The notes under the pieces are model-generated. The model made no database searches and had not been told where the DNA came from. It saw nothing but the letters and a program-made list of their open reading frames with translations. From Paraburkholderia sp. ZP32-5 (lineage in GTDB: Bacteria; Pseudomonadota; Gammaproteobacteria; Burkholderiales; Burkholderiaceae), in assembly GCF_021390495.1 (NCBI RefSeq), contig NZ_JAJEJP010000002.1:1860001-1924000 (forward strand): 64,000 nt of DNA, in the 5' to 3' direction. Below are positions 8,948 through 16,069 of this stretch, piece by piece. Each line of letters starts with the position of its first letter. Positions within the stretch are counted from its first letter, which is position 1. The position numbers and the translations under genes are program-made.

Positions 8948-9295
8948 TCGAATGAGAAATACTTTGGTGTTACCTTGTCGATCTGCTTGTATCGCGAGGT
9001 AGGGCGGCACTATAAACGGCATCGATATTATGACCCAAACACTGGGCGGTCCATTACACGGTTCCGATCAAGCTAGGGGGCGAGTTTGGCGCACATCTAT
9101 ATGCACTTGATCTCAATAAAGTGGAGCGATCCATTAGCCTCGCCCGCATCGCGAATCTGATTGAAGATGCATGGCGCCAAGATATGTTCAACGCGCGCAC
9201 GAAACGCAGCATTCGAATACGACGATCCAGTTTGAGCACGACCTGCACAATATTCAAAAACCAACGAAGCCCCCCCCAACCAACCACCCCAAACC
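8948..9295 (+). pseudogene. Third Rhs tip remnant, heavily degraded
   Basis: There is no intact gene between the Imm32-like ORF and the PAAR gene. At about 9002-9090 a short frame reads GRHYKRHRYYDPNTGRSIT, the same cap motif as the two preceding copies. A frame change then gives VPIKLGGEFGAHLYALDLN, where DPIKLAGG would be expected, without a DPLGL cleavage motif. After 9120 the sequence keeps no recognisable family. It is read as the scar of another displaced or recombined Rhs tip. Confidence 0.55.
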
Positions 9296-9559
9296 ATGAC
9301 CTCAATTGCCTGCATCGGCGACAGCACCACCCACGGCGGCCGCATCATCACCGGCTCCGACACGATGAACATCATGGGCCGCAAGGCCGCGCGCCGGGGC
9401 GACCTGGTTTCGTGTCCGATCGAAGGCCACGGTGTCAATCCGATCGTCGAGGGTTCCGACATGATCCTCGACAACGGCGTGCCGGTTGCCCTGCACGGAC
9501 ACCGCAGCGCCTGCGGCTGCAAGCTGATTGCACTGGGTACCGACGCAATCATCGAATAA
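9296..9559 (+). CDS. PAAR-domain protein (T6SS spike tip)
   Basis: An 87-residue protein that is essentially one PAAR domain. It has the typical opening (ACIGDSTTHGG), a central GRKAARRGDLVSCP segment and a closing VALHGHRSACGCKLIAL segment with the His/Cys residues that bind zinc in this family. PAAR proteins form the sharp cone on a VgrG trimer. It closes the island that starts with vgrG, and because the Rhs protein here lacks its own N-terminal PAAR motif, this may be the tip used with that Rhs. The ATG at 9296 is the first in frame. GC content returns to the chromosomal level within this gene. Confidence 0.9.
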   Translation: MTSIACIGDSTTHGGRIITGSDTMNIMGRKAARRGDLVSCPIEGHGVNPIVEGSDMILDNGVPVALHGHRSACGCKLIALGTDAIIE

Positions 9560-9582
9560 CGGCGAGCACGTCGTCCTAATCT

Positions 9583-10269
9583 TCACCGCCCCCCTCTCCC
9601 CCTCCCCGTCTTACGAAACACCTCCACCAGCTTATCGACGATACGATTCAACTCACCACGCTCGCCTGCCGACAGCATCGATAGCATCTCCGTCTCCAGC
9701 GACTGACCCAACTCGTCGCTGGCCGCGCGTACCCGTTTGCCGGCCGCCGTTGGCCATAGCTGGAAGTGGCGCGCGTCGTCGGGATGAATCGAGCGCCGCA
9801 CCAGCTTGCGTTCGATCAGATCGGCGACGAGCTTCGACAGCAGCGTCTTCTCGATCAGCGTCTGCTCCTTCAACTCGGTTGCGGTGATACCCGCCGCGTC
9901 GCAGATGATCCGCAGCACGCGCAGCGAACGCACGTCGAGCCCGAACGCGGGTCGATACGCCGCGTTCGCGCGGCTGATCATTTCGCTCTTGATCAGATCG
10001 AGCTTGAAGGTCAGGAAATACGCCAGTTCATAGCCGCCGGCGGCACCATTCTCTTCGGCCGAGTGCTCGCCAACAGCTTGCGCCGCGTCGTTCTGCACAC
10101 CGCTCCCCGCGCCTTTCGTTTTGCTCTTCGCGTTGACTTTCGTCTTGCCCTTTTCTACCGCCGATGGCGTACCTGCTCGCATGTGCTGGCGTCCTGTCTG
10201 AAGACTTTGCTTAACTTGAGGCGTGTTGGCAAAAAACGGCGGCTGCCGCGCGAATCCGTCGAAGCCCAC
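9583..10269 (-). CDS. MarR-family transcriptional regulator
   Basis: A 228-residue protein whose C-terminal ~140 residues form a MarR winged helix-turn-helix domain (AGITATELKEQTLIEKTLLSKLVADLIERKLVRR followed by the DDAR wing). The N-terminal ~75 residues are a low-complexity Lys/Ala/Gly tail. A shorter start at the internal Met 30 (MRAGTPS) is equally plausible, so the 5' end is uncertain. The gene is divergent from the amidohydrolase-MFS pair, and a perfect inverted repeat lies between them, so it probably regulates that pair and itself. The ligand is unknown but is probably an aromatic or N-acyl compound related to the enzyme substrate. Confidence 0.88.
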   Translation of the reverse strand: MGFDGFARQPPFFANTPQVKQSLQTGRQHMRAGTPSAVEKGKTKVNAKSKTKGAGSGVQNDAAQAVGEHSAEENGAAGGYELAYFLTFKLDLIKSEMISRANAAYRPAFGLDVRSLRVLRIICDAAGITATELKEQTLIEKTLLSKLVADLIERKLVRRSIHPDDARHFQLWPTAAGKRVRAASDELGQSLETEMLSMLSAGERGELNRIVDKLVEVFRKTGRGRGGR

Positions 10270-10332
10270 TGCCCAGCCAACGACGATGATATCCCAGCCA
10301 CCTCCACCGTCATCGAATATCAGGGAAAAGCA

Positions 10333-10353
10333 TTAGTTGAAAATATCAACTAA
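10333..10353. promoter_or_regulatory. Putative MarR operator (8-bp inverted repeat)
   Basis: TTAGTTGA and TCAACTAA form a perfect 8-bp inverted repeat separated by AAATA, in an AT-rich patch between the divergent MarR and amidohydrolase genes. Size, AT-rich half-sites and position are typical of MarR-family operators. Assignment to this regulator is inferred from position. Confidence 0.68.
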
Positions 10354-10438
10354 TGAATTATTCTTCGAACGGATCGGACGCCGGCGGCATCGCGCGGGCG
10401 GACCACACACTCATCCATCAGAAGCGAGGGTTGGCGGT

Positions 10439-11593
10439 ATGCAGACGGACACCGAACTGGACGCGCTCGGCGAACAGATGCGCGCATGGCGCAGGGATAT
10501 TCACCAGCACCCCGAACTGGGTTTTCACGAGCATCGCACCGCCGGTCTGGTCGCGAAGCTGCTCGCCGGCTGGGCAATCGACGTACACACCGGCATCGGC
10601 GGCACCGGCGTAGTCGGCACGATTCGCGGCACGCGTGGCGACGGTCCGTCGATCGGTCTGCGCGCCGATATGGACGCGCTGCCGATGAGCGAGAAAGGCA
10701 CGCCCGCGCACCGCTCGACCCACGACAACGTATTCCACGGCTGCGGCCACGATGGCCACACGTCGATCCTGCTCGGCGTCGCAAAGCATCTGTCAGCGCA
10801 TCGCGACTTTCGCGGCACCGTCCATCTGATCTTTCAGCCGGCCGAAGAAACGCTGCGCGGCGGCTCGGCAATGATCGACGACGGTCTGTTCGAGCGCTTT
10901 CACTGCGACGAAATCTACGCGCTGCACAACAACAACCAGTTGCCCGCCGGCAAGATCGGCGTGCGCAGCGGCGCGATTCTATCGGCCTGCGATCTGTTCC
11001 GGATCAACATCAAGGGCACTGGCAGTCACGCGGCGATGCCGCACAAGGCGATCGATCCGCTGATCGTCGGTACGACGCTCGTGCAGTCGATCCAGAGCAT
11101 CGTGAGCCGCAATATCGATCCGCTCGATACCGCCGTGGTCAGCATCTGCAAATTCCTGTCGGGCACCGCGATCAACGTGATTCCGGACACCGCGTCGCTC
11201 GAAGGCACGGTGCGCACGCTGTCGGTCAACGCGCAGCAAACCACGCTCGCGCGGCTGCGCGCGATCTGCGACGGCGCTGCGACGATGTACGGCTGCGAAG
11301 TAAGCTTCGAGCATCTGCAAACCTCGCCGCCCACGCTGAACCCCCCCGCCGAAACCGAAACCGTGCGCCGCGCCGCCGAGCACATACTCGGCGCGGACAA
11401 CGTGATCGTCGACGTCGCGCCGTTGATGGCCTCGGAAGACTTCGCGTTCATGCTGCAGCAGCGCCCCGGTTCGTACTTTTTCCTCGGCCACGACGGCCTC
11501 ACGTGCCATCACCCGGAGTTCGATTTCGACGACGACACCGCGCCCACCGGCGCCGCGGTGTTCATCGAAATCATCCGGCAACGGCTCGGCTAA
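10439..11593 (+). CDS. M20-family amidohydrolase (hippurate hydrolase / N-acyl amino acid amidase type)
   Basis: A 384-residue cytosolic metallopeptidase-fold enzyme that hydrolyses N-acyl or amide bonds of amino acid conjugates. The family hallmarks are present: DIHQHPELGFHE near residue 20, GLRADMDALPM near 73-83, the metal-binding HGCGHDGH at 100-107, QPAEE at 133-137, and the C-terminal MASEDF. ATG 10439 is chosen because GAGG precedes it and the length fits the family (380-400). A TTG at 10337 would extend the frame but gives an unlikely leader. It is divergent from the MarR gene and is followed 43 bases later by an MFS transporter that probably imports its substrate. The exact substrate cannot be read from sequence. 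Confidence 0.9.
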   Translation: MQTDTELDALGEQMRAWRRDIHQHPELGFHEHRTAGLVAKLLAGWAIDVHTGIGGTGVVGTIRGTRGDGPSIGLRADMDALPMSEKGTPAHRSTHDNVFHGCGHDGHTSILLGVAKHLSAHRDFRGTVHLIFQPAEETLRGGSAMIDDGLFERFHCDEIYALHNNNQLPAGKIGVRSGAILSACDLFRINIKGTGSHAAMPHKAIDPLIVGTTLVQSIQSIVSRNIDPLDTAVVSICKFLSGTAINVIPDTASLEGTVRTLSVNAQQTTLARLRAICDGAATMYGCEVSFEHLQTSPPTLNPPAETETVRRAAEHILGADNVIVDVAPLMASEDFAFMLQQRPGSYFFLGHDGLTCHHPEFDFDDDTAPTGAAVFIEIIRQRLG

Positions 11594-11636
11594 TCCGACA
11601 TTACGGTACTCCGGCAATCGATCTGAGGGCACAGCA

Positions 11637-12983
11637 ATGAGCAAGAGCGGCACACCGACAGTCGCGCCGGCACCCACGCCGGCGATGGTGCGAAAAGTAG
11701 TGATTGCCTCGGTACTCGGCAATGCATTCGAATGGTTCGACTTCGCGATCTACGGCCTTTTCGCCGTGATGATTGCCAAGCTGTTTTTCCCGGGCGGCAG
11801 CGACTTCGCTTCGATGCTGCTCACGCTCGCAACATTTGGCGTCGGCTTCGCGGTGCGTCCGCTCGGCGGCGTGCTGCTCGGCCTGTATGGTGATCGCGTC
11901 GGCCGCAAGAAAGCGCTGTCGTTGACGATCGTGCTGATGTCGGTCGGCACCGGCATGATCGGCATTCTGCCGACGCACGCCGCAATCGGCATCGCGGCAC
12001 CACTACTGATGGTGCTCGCGCGCCTGATTCAGGGCTTCTCGGTCGGCGGCGAATTCAGCGGCGCGACGACGATGCTGGTCGAGTTCGCGCCCGCGAATCG
12101 CCGCGGTTTTTACGGCAGTTTCCAGATGTGCTCGCAGGCGCTGGCGTTTTCTCTCGGCGCGCTGGTCGCGTATCTGCTGACCGTCAATCTCGCGCCGCAC
12201 GATCTCGAATCGTGGGGCTGGCGTCTGCCGTTTCTGCTCGGCATCCTGATCGGTCCGGTCGGCTGGCTGATCCGCTCGCAGGTCGACGAATCGCCGGAAT
12301 TCGTCGCCTATGCGGACGAATTAAAGCGCGGCAAGGTGAAGCCCGTCGATACGCCGCTGCGCACGGTGTTTCGCGACTATCCGCGCGCGGTGCTCGGCAG
12401 TATCGGCATGTCGGTGGTCGGTACCGTGTCCGCTTACGTGTTCGTCTTCTTCCTGCCGATCTTCGCGAAGAAGCAGCTCGGCATGTCCGCCGCCGACGTC
12501 AATCTGAGCACCTTTATCGGCACCGCGGTGATTCTGGTGTTCTGTCCGCTCGCGGGCTATCTGTCGGACCGCTATGGCCGCAAGACGGTGCTGCTGCCGG
12601 CGATCGTCGCGTACGGCATCGCGTCGTATGTGCTGTTCAAACAGTTCGTCAACATGCCGACGTTCGGCTCGCTGCTCGCGGTGCAGATCGGCGTGTCGTG
12701 TCTGATGAGCTTCTTCTGGGGTCCGACGCCGATCGTGCTGACCGAAGTCTTTCCCGTCAGCGTGCGTTCGACCGGCGCGGCCGTCACGTATAACCTCGCG
12801 GTACTGATTTTCGGCGGCCTCGCGCCGTTCGTGAACACGTGGCTCGTGCACGCGACGGGCAGCAACCTCGCGCCGATCTACTACGTGCAGGCAAGCGTGG
12901 TGATCGGCATCGCGGGTGTGCTGGTGTTGCCGGTGGCCGCGCGCGCAAGGCCCATCGAATTGCGGCTCGATCAGCAGATGTAG
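11637..12983 (+). CDS. MFS transporter, metabolite:H+ symporter (MHS) type
   Basis: A 448-residue inner-membrane transporter with about 12 hydrophobic segments. The N-terminus (LGNAFEWFDFAIYGLFA) and the signature GDRVGRKKAL between TM2 and TM3 are typical of the MHS subfamily that takes up dicarboxylates, proline/betaine or related organic anions with protons. A second copy, SDRYGRKTVL, is in the second half, as expected from internal duplication. The ATG at 11637 follows a GAGGG element. It sits 43 bases after the amidohydrolase gene, so the two probably form a transport-plus-hydrolysis operon under MarR control. Confidence 0.88.
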   Translation: MSKSGTPTVAPAPTPAMVRKVVIASVLGNAFEWFDFAIYGLFAVMIAKLFFPGGSDFASMLLTLATFGVGFAVRPLGGVLLGLYGDRVGRKKALSLTIVLMSVGTGMIGILPTHAAIGIAAPLLMVLARLIQGFSVGGEFSGATTMLVEFAPANRRGFYGSFQMCSQALAFSLGALVAYLLTVNLAPHDLESWGWRLPFLLGILIGPVGWLIRSQVDESPEFVAYADELKRGKVKPVDTPLRTVFRDYPRAVLGSIGMSVVGTVSAYVFVFFLPIFAKKQLGMSAADVNLSTFIGTAVILVFCPLAGYLSDRYGRKTVLLPAIVAYGIASYVLFKQFVNMPTFGSLLAVQIGVSCLMSFFWGPTPIVLTEVFPVSVRSTGAAVTYNLAVLIFGGLAPFVNTWLVHATGSNLAPIYYVQASVVIGIAGVLVLPVAARARPIELRLDQQM

Positions 12984-12990
12984 TCGCTTC

Positions 12991-13005
12991 CGCCAGCGCC
13001 TGGCG
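12991..13005 (+). terminator. Hairpin after MFS gene, possible terminator
   Basis: CGCCAG and CTGGCG form a perfect 6-bp stem with a 3-base loop, 8 bases after the MFS stop codon. No T tract follows, so intrinsic termination is uncertain. Confidence 0.3.
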
Positions 13006-13188
13006 ACAGTGGGGGCGTGGGGGTTGCGACGCGCAATCATGCGTGATGAATTGAACATAGCAACACTAACATCGATTCGCGTGACGCAATCCACCACACA
13101 GCGGCCCAAACCTCGTTCAGATCCGGAATTGGAAGACCGTTATCGAACCGTAAGATTAAATGTACCGGTTAGTTACACGTAAGACGAA

Positions 13189-13506
13189 ATGCTAGATCTA
13201 CCCCTTTCCGATGACGCATGGGCACGCGTCAGTCATCTGTTCAAACACGATCCACAGAAACGTTTCGGCCGGCCCGCGCGGCATCCGCGGGAAATTCTGA
13301 ATGCGATTCTGTGGGTCATCACGCGCCAGGAAAAATGGCACCGGCTGCCCGCCACGTTTCCGCCTTCGCAAACCTGCTACATCAAATGGCTGCAATGGCG
13401 GCGCGATGGCCTGATGAGCGTGATTCTCGACGAGTTCGGATTGACGGAATGCGCGAGCGCTTCGCACATGTCGAACGTTACGCAGCCGGCCGATATCGAC
13501 AGTTGA
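13189..13506 (+). CDS. IS5-type transposase N-terminal domain (DUF4096), stand-alone fragment
   Basis: A 105-residue protein that matches the N-terminal DUF4096 domain of IS5-group transposases (PLSDDAWARV, GRPARHPREILNAILWV, GxxWRxLP-like WHRLPATFPPSQTCYIKWLQWRRDG). That domain precedes the DDE catalytic domain. No catalytic domain and no terminal inverted repeats follow; the next gene starts 37 bases on with a perfect palindrome between. It is either a truncated insertion sequence or a small protein kept for DNA binding. The intact frame over about 100 codons favours the second option slightly. It cannot transpose by itself. Confidence 0.7.
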   Translation: MLDLPLSDDAWARVSHLFKHDPQKRFGRPARHPREILNAILWVITRQEKWHRLPATFPPSQTCYIKWLQWRRDGLMSVILDEFGLTECASASHMSNVTQPADIDS

Positions 13507-13517
13507 AACCGTTCGTT

Positions 13518-13547
13518 GACATAGTGACGTCATGACGTCACTATGTC
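13518..13547. promoter_or_regulatory. Perfect 30-bp palindrome at the GntR regulator start
   Basis: GACATAGTGACGTCA is followed directly by its exact reverse complement, giving 30 bases of perfect dyad symmetry with no spacer. The right arm covers the first candidate ATG (13543) of the GntR gene. GntR/HutC regulators bind palindromes at their own promoters, so this is very likely an autoregulatory operator. A bound dimer would block both transcription and access to the start. Confidence 0.75.
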
Positions 13548-14298
13548 GGGCATGACTACCGGCCACCCCACCTCGCTCCCCCTGTACGCGCAAGTCGAAG
13601 AAGCACTCGTCGCGCGCATTACCGACGGCACCTATCCGCCCGGCTCCCAGCTGCCGAACGAAGCCAGCCTACTGGCGAGCTTCGGCATCAGCCGCACCAC
13701 GCTGCAGAAAACGGTGCAGAACCTTATCGCGCGCGGGCTGATCGAAATTCGCCGCGGCAAAGGCACGTTCGTCACGCAACCGCGTCTCGCGCAGCCGCTC
13801 ACCGAATTGAGCGGCTTTGTCGAAGATATGCGCGCGCACGGCCGCCGGGCCAGCGCGCGCGTGCTCGTCAAGCGGATCGAAAGCGCCAGCGAAACCGTCG
13901 CCGCGAGGCTGTCGCTGAAGGCAGGCGCGCCGGTCGTGCATATCCAGCGCGTGCGCCTCGCCGACGACACTCCGCTCTCCTTCGATGAAACCTGGCTACC
14001 GGCTGACATCGGCGAACAGATCATCGAAGACGACCTCGAAGCGGAACCGATCTTCACGCTGCTCGAAGAAAAGTACGGTGTGCCGCTGCTCGAAGCGGAA
14101 TACCGGCTGGAGGCGGTCGCGGCGGACAAAGCGGTCGCGCGAGCGCTGGAAATCAAGACCGGCAGCCCGGTTTTCCGGATCGAGCGCACTTCGTATCGCG
14201 ACGGCGGCCGTCCGGTCGATTACGAAAAGCTCCATTACCGCGGCGACCAGATCCAGTTCGTCACCCGTCTGCAGCGGCGCAAGCCGGCCGGTTCATGA
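13543..14298 (+). CDS. GntR-family regulator, HutC/UTRA type
   Basis: A 251-residue repressor. Residues about 8-75 form the GntR winged helix (PLYAQVEEALVARITDG, LPNEASLLASFGISRTTLQKTVQNL, RRGKGTFV). The rest is a UTRA ligand-binding domain (HIQRVRLADDTPLSFDETWLP; RIERTSYRDGGRPVDYEKLHYRGD). Two starts are possible, ATG 13543 and ATG 13552; the first lies inside the palindrome and neither has a strong ribosome-binding site. The stop overlaps the start of the next gene (ATGA), so it is the first gene of a three-gene operon with a TauE/SafE transporter and a DUF1634 protein. The effector is probably a metabolite linked to the transported anion. Confidence 0.92.
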   Translation: MSGMTTGHPTSLPLYAQVEEALVARITDGTYPPGSQLPNEASLLASFGISRTTLQKTVQNLIARGLIEIRRGKGTFVTQPRLAQPLTELSGFVEDMRAHGRRASARVLVKRIESASETVAARLSLKAGAPVVHIQRVRLADDTPLSFDETWLPADIGEQIIEDDLEAEPIFTLLEEKYGVPLLEAEYRLEAVAADKAVARALEIKTGSPVFRIERTSYRDGGRPVDYEKLHYRGDQIQFVTRLQRRKPAGS

Positions 14299-15212
14299 GC
14301 GGCGCGGCGATGGATCTGCACTACACGGTGTGGCTGTTCGCGGTGTCGCTCGGCGCGAGCGCGCTCGGCGGCATGCTCGGGATGGCGAGCGGCATCTTCA
14401 TCGTGCCGATCCTGACGACGTTCGGCCATCTCGGCATTCACGTCGCGATCGGTGCGAGCATCGTGTCGGTGATCGCGTGCTCGTGCGGCGGCGCCGCGCC
14501 GTTTCTACGCGGCCGGCTGACCAACGTGCGGCTCGCGGTGGTGCTGGAAACGGCGACCACGCTCGGCGCATTGTCCGGTGTGCTATTGAGCGGACTCGTG
14601 CCGACGGCGGCGCTGTATTTCATCTTCGGTGTGATCCTGATCATCTCGGCACGGCAAATGCTCGCGCGCCGCGCCGATCCGGTCGCGGCCCAAGCGACTC
14701 AAACAGCCGAAACTGAAGCCGCCGCCAGCAGTAAGCCCGCCCGCCGCCTTTCATGGAGCGCCGCGCTGCAACTCGATTCGAGCTATCCGGATCGCGCGAG
14801 CGGCCGCGACATCGCCTATCGCGTGCGGCGCATTCCGCTCGGTCTGTCGTTGATGTACTGCGCCGGGCTGATTTCGGCGCTGCTCGGCATCGGCAGCGGC
14901 GTGCTGAAGATTCCGGCGATGGATACCGCGCTGCGTCTGCCGATCAAGGTGTCGTCGGCGACCTCCAACTTCATGATCGGCGTGACGGCGGCGGCCAGCG
15001 CGGGCGCGTATTTTCTGCGCGGCGAGATTGTCACCGCGATTGCCGGGCCGGTCGCGCTCGGCTCGGTCGCCGGCGCGGCGCTCGGCGCGCGGCTGCTGAT
15101 GCGGGTATCGAACGAGCGGCTGCGTGTACTGTTCGTCGCGGTGCTGGCGCTGCTCGCCGTGCAGATGCTGCTCGACGCGTTCGGCGTCCATCTGTTCGGG
15201 GCGACGACATGA
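14295..15212 (+). CDS. TauE/SafE-family anion transporter
   Basis: A 305-residue inner-membrane protein of the TauE/SafE (sulfite exporter) family. It has about eight hydrophobic segments in two repeats (GGMLGMASGIFIVPIL near the N-terminus and GIGSGVLKIPAMDTAL in the second half) and a hydrophilic loop with Ala/Glu-rich sequence in between. Members move sulfite, sulfoacetate or other organic anions. Its ATG overlaps the GntR stop and its stop overlaps the DUF1634 start, so expression is translationally coupled. A DUF1634 partner is often found with this transporter subclass. The actual substrate is not evident. Confidence 0.88.
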   Translation: MSGAAMDLHYTVWLFAVSLGASALGGMLGMASGIFIVPILTTFGHLGIHVAIGASIVSVIACSCGGAAPFLRGRLTNVRLAVVLETATTLGALSGVLLSGLVPTAALYFIFGVILIISARQMLARRADPVAAQATQTAETEAAASSKPARRLSWSAALQLDSSYPDRASGRDIAYRVRRIPLGLSLMYCAGLISALLGIGSGVLKIPAMDTALRLPIKVSSATSNFMIGVTAAASAGAYFLRGEIVTAIAGPVALGSVAGAALGARLLMRVSNERLRVLFVAVLALLAVQMLLDAFGVHLFGATT

Positions 15213-15595
15213 CGCGCGTGACCCACAACGCGACACCCAACGCGACGAGCGGCGCCATCACACGCAGCGGGCAGCTCGAACATCGGCTCGAACATTGGCT
15301 CGCGAATCTGCTGCACTACGGCACGTGGCTCGCGTCAATCACAATCGCCGCCGGGCTCGCTGTGACGCTCGCGCTGCCTGCGCCGGCCACCGCGACCGGC
15401 GGCTCCACATCGCACGCGGCGGCCATCGGCATGTCCGTGATGACCGCCGGCATCGCGCTTTTTATCCTGCTGCCGGTAATGCGGCTTATATTGATGTTAG
15501 GCGTGTTCCTGCGACGGCGGGACTACCGGTTCGGCGCGATTGCGGCGCTCGTGCTGGCGATCGTCGCCGTCGGCCTGATGGTGGGCGCGGCGTAA
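15209..15595 (+). CDS. DUF1634 membrane protein
   Basis: A 128-residue protein with three hydrophobic segments (roughly residues 38-55, 70-95 and 105-125) and the family pattern LANLLHYGTWLAS near its start. DUF1634 proteins are usually encoded beside TauE/SafE transporters and may be their accessory subunit. ATG 15209 is preferred over upstream in-frame codons because it overlaps the transporter stop (ATGA) and gives the expected family length. It is the last gene of the GntR-led operon. Confidence 0.82.
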   Translation: MTRVTHNATPNATSGAITRSGQLEHRLEHWLANLLHYGTWLASITIAAGLAVTLALPAPATATGGSTSHAAAIGMSVMTAGIALFILLPVMRLILMLGVFLRRRDYRFGAIAALVLAIVAVGLMVGAA

Positions 15596-15752
15596 TCCGC
15601 GCCACCCACCTGCCTAAACGTTGCGCGTGCAGGTATGATGCCGGGCGCGCCCCGCCGTCTTTCGAGCGGAAGCGGTGTGGCGGCGCAGTGCAAGCGCGGT
15701 GCAAGCCACCGCCCTCCGCTCCCGATGCCGCACTTTTGTCACGAGAACCATC

Positions 15753-16019
15753 ATGCCTGCCCAACACGACGAAGCGCCCGGCGCGCGCCCCACGCCGGCC
15801 AAGGCGAAGCGCAAGACGCTGTCCATGACGACACGCAATCTGCTGATGGTCCTCATCGGCGTGATCGTATTCGCGATCGTGGCGGGCGTCGTGCTGTACA
15901 ACCCGATCATGTACGGCGACCAGATCCCGAACTTCGGCATCATCCTGATGCTGACCGTGCCGGTCATCGCGGGCGTCGCGTTTCGCGTCGGCATCGATGC
16001 GTGGATCGACCGGGAGTGA
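15753..16019 (+). CDS. Small two-helix membrane protein, unknown function
   Basis: An 88-residue protein with a charged Lys/Arg/Pro-rich N-terminus and two hydrophobic segments (about residues 31-50 and 57-78) separated by a short loop with NPIMYGDQIPNFG. It is not recognised. ATG 15753 is chosen because the upstream part of the frame is arginine-rich leader without a good start. It stands alone between the GntR operon and the convergent kinase gene. Confidence 0.6.
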   Translation: MPAQHDEAPGARPTPAKAKRKTLSMTTRNLLMVLIGVIVFAIVAGVVLYNPIMYGDQIPNFGIILMLTVPVIAGVAFRVGIDAWIDRE

Positions 16020-16069
16020 GCGGCACGGTGCGTTGCCTTGCCGTTGCCGCATAAGCCGCTGCAGTACCG

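Noticed and set aside
1..9600. Possible prophage instead of T6SS island
   Set aside because: VgrG, PAAR and Rhs all have phage-like folds, but no capsid, terminase, integrase or tail-assembly genes are present.
13189..13506. Complete IS5 insertion sequence
   Set aside because: No catalytic DDE domain and no terminal inverted repeats bounding the fragment were seen.
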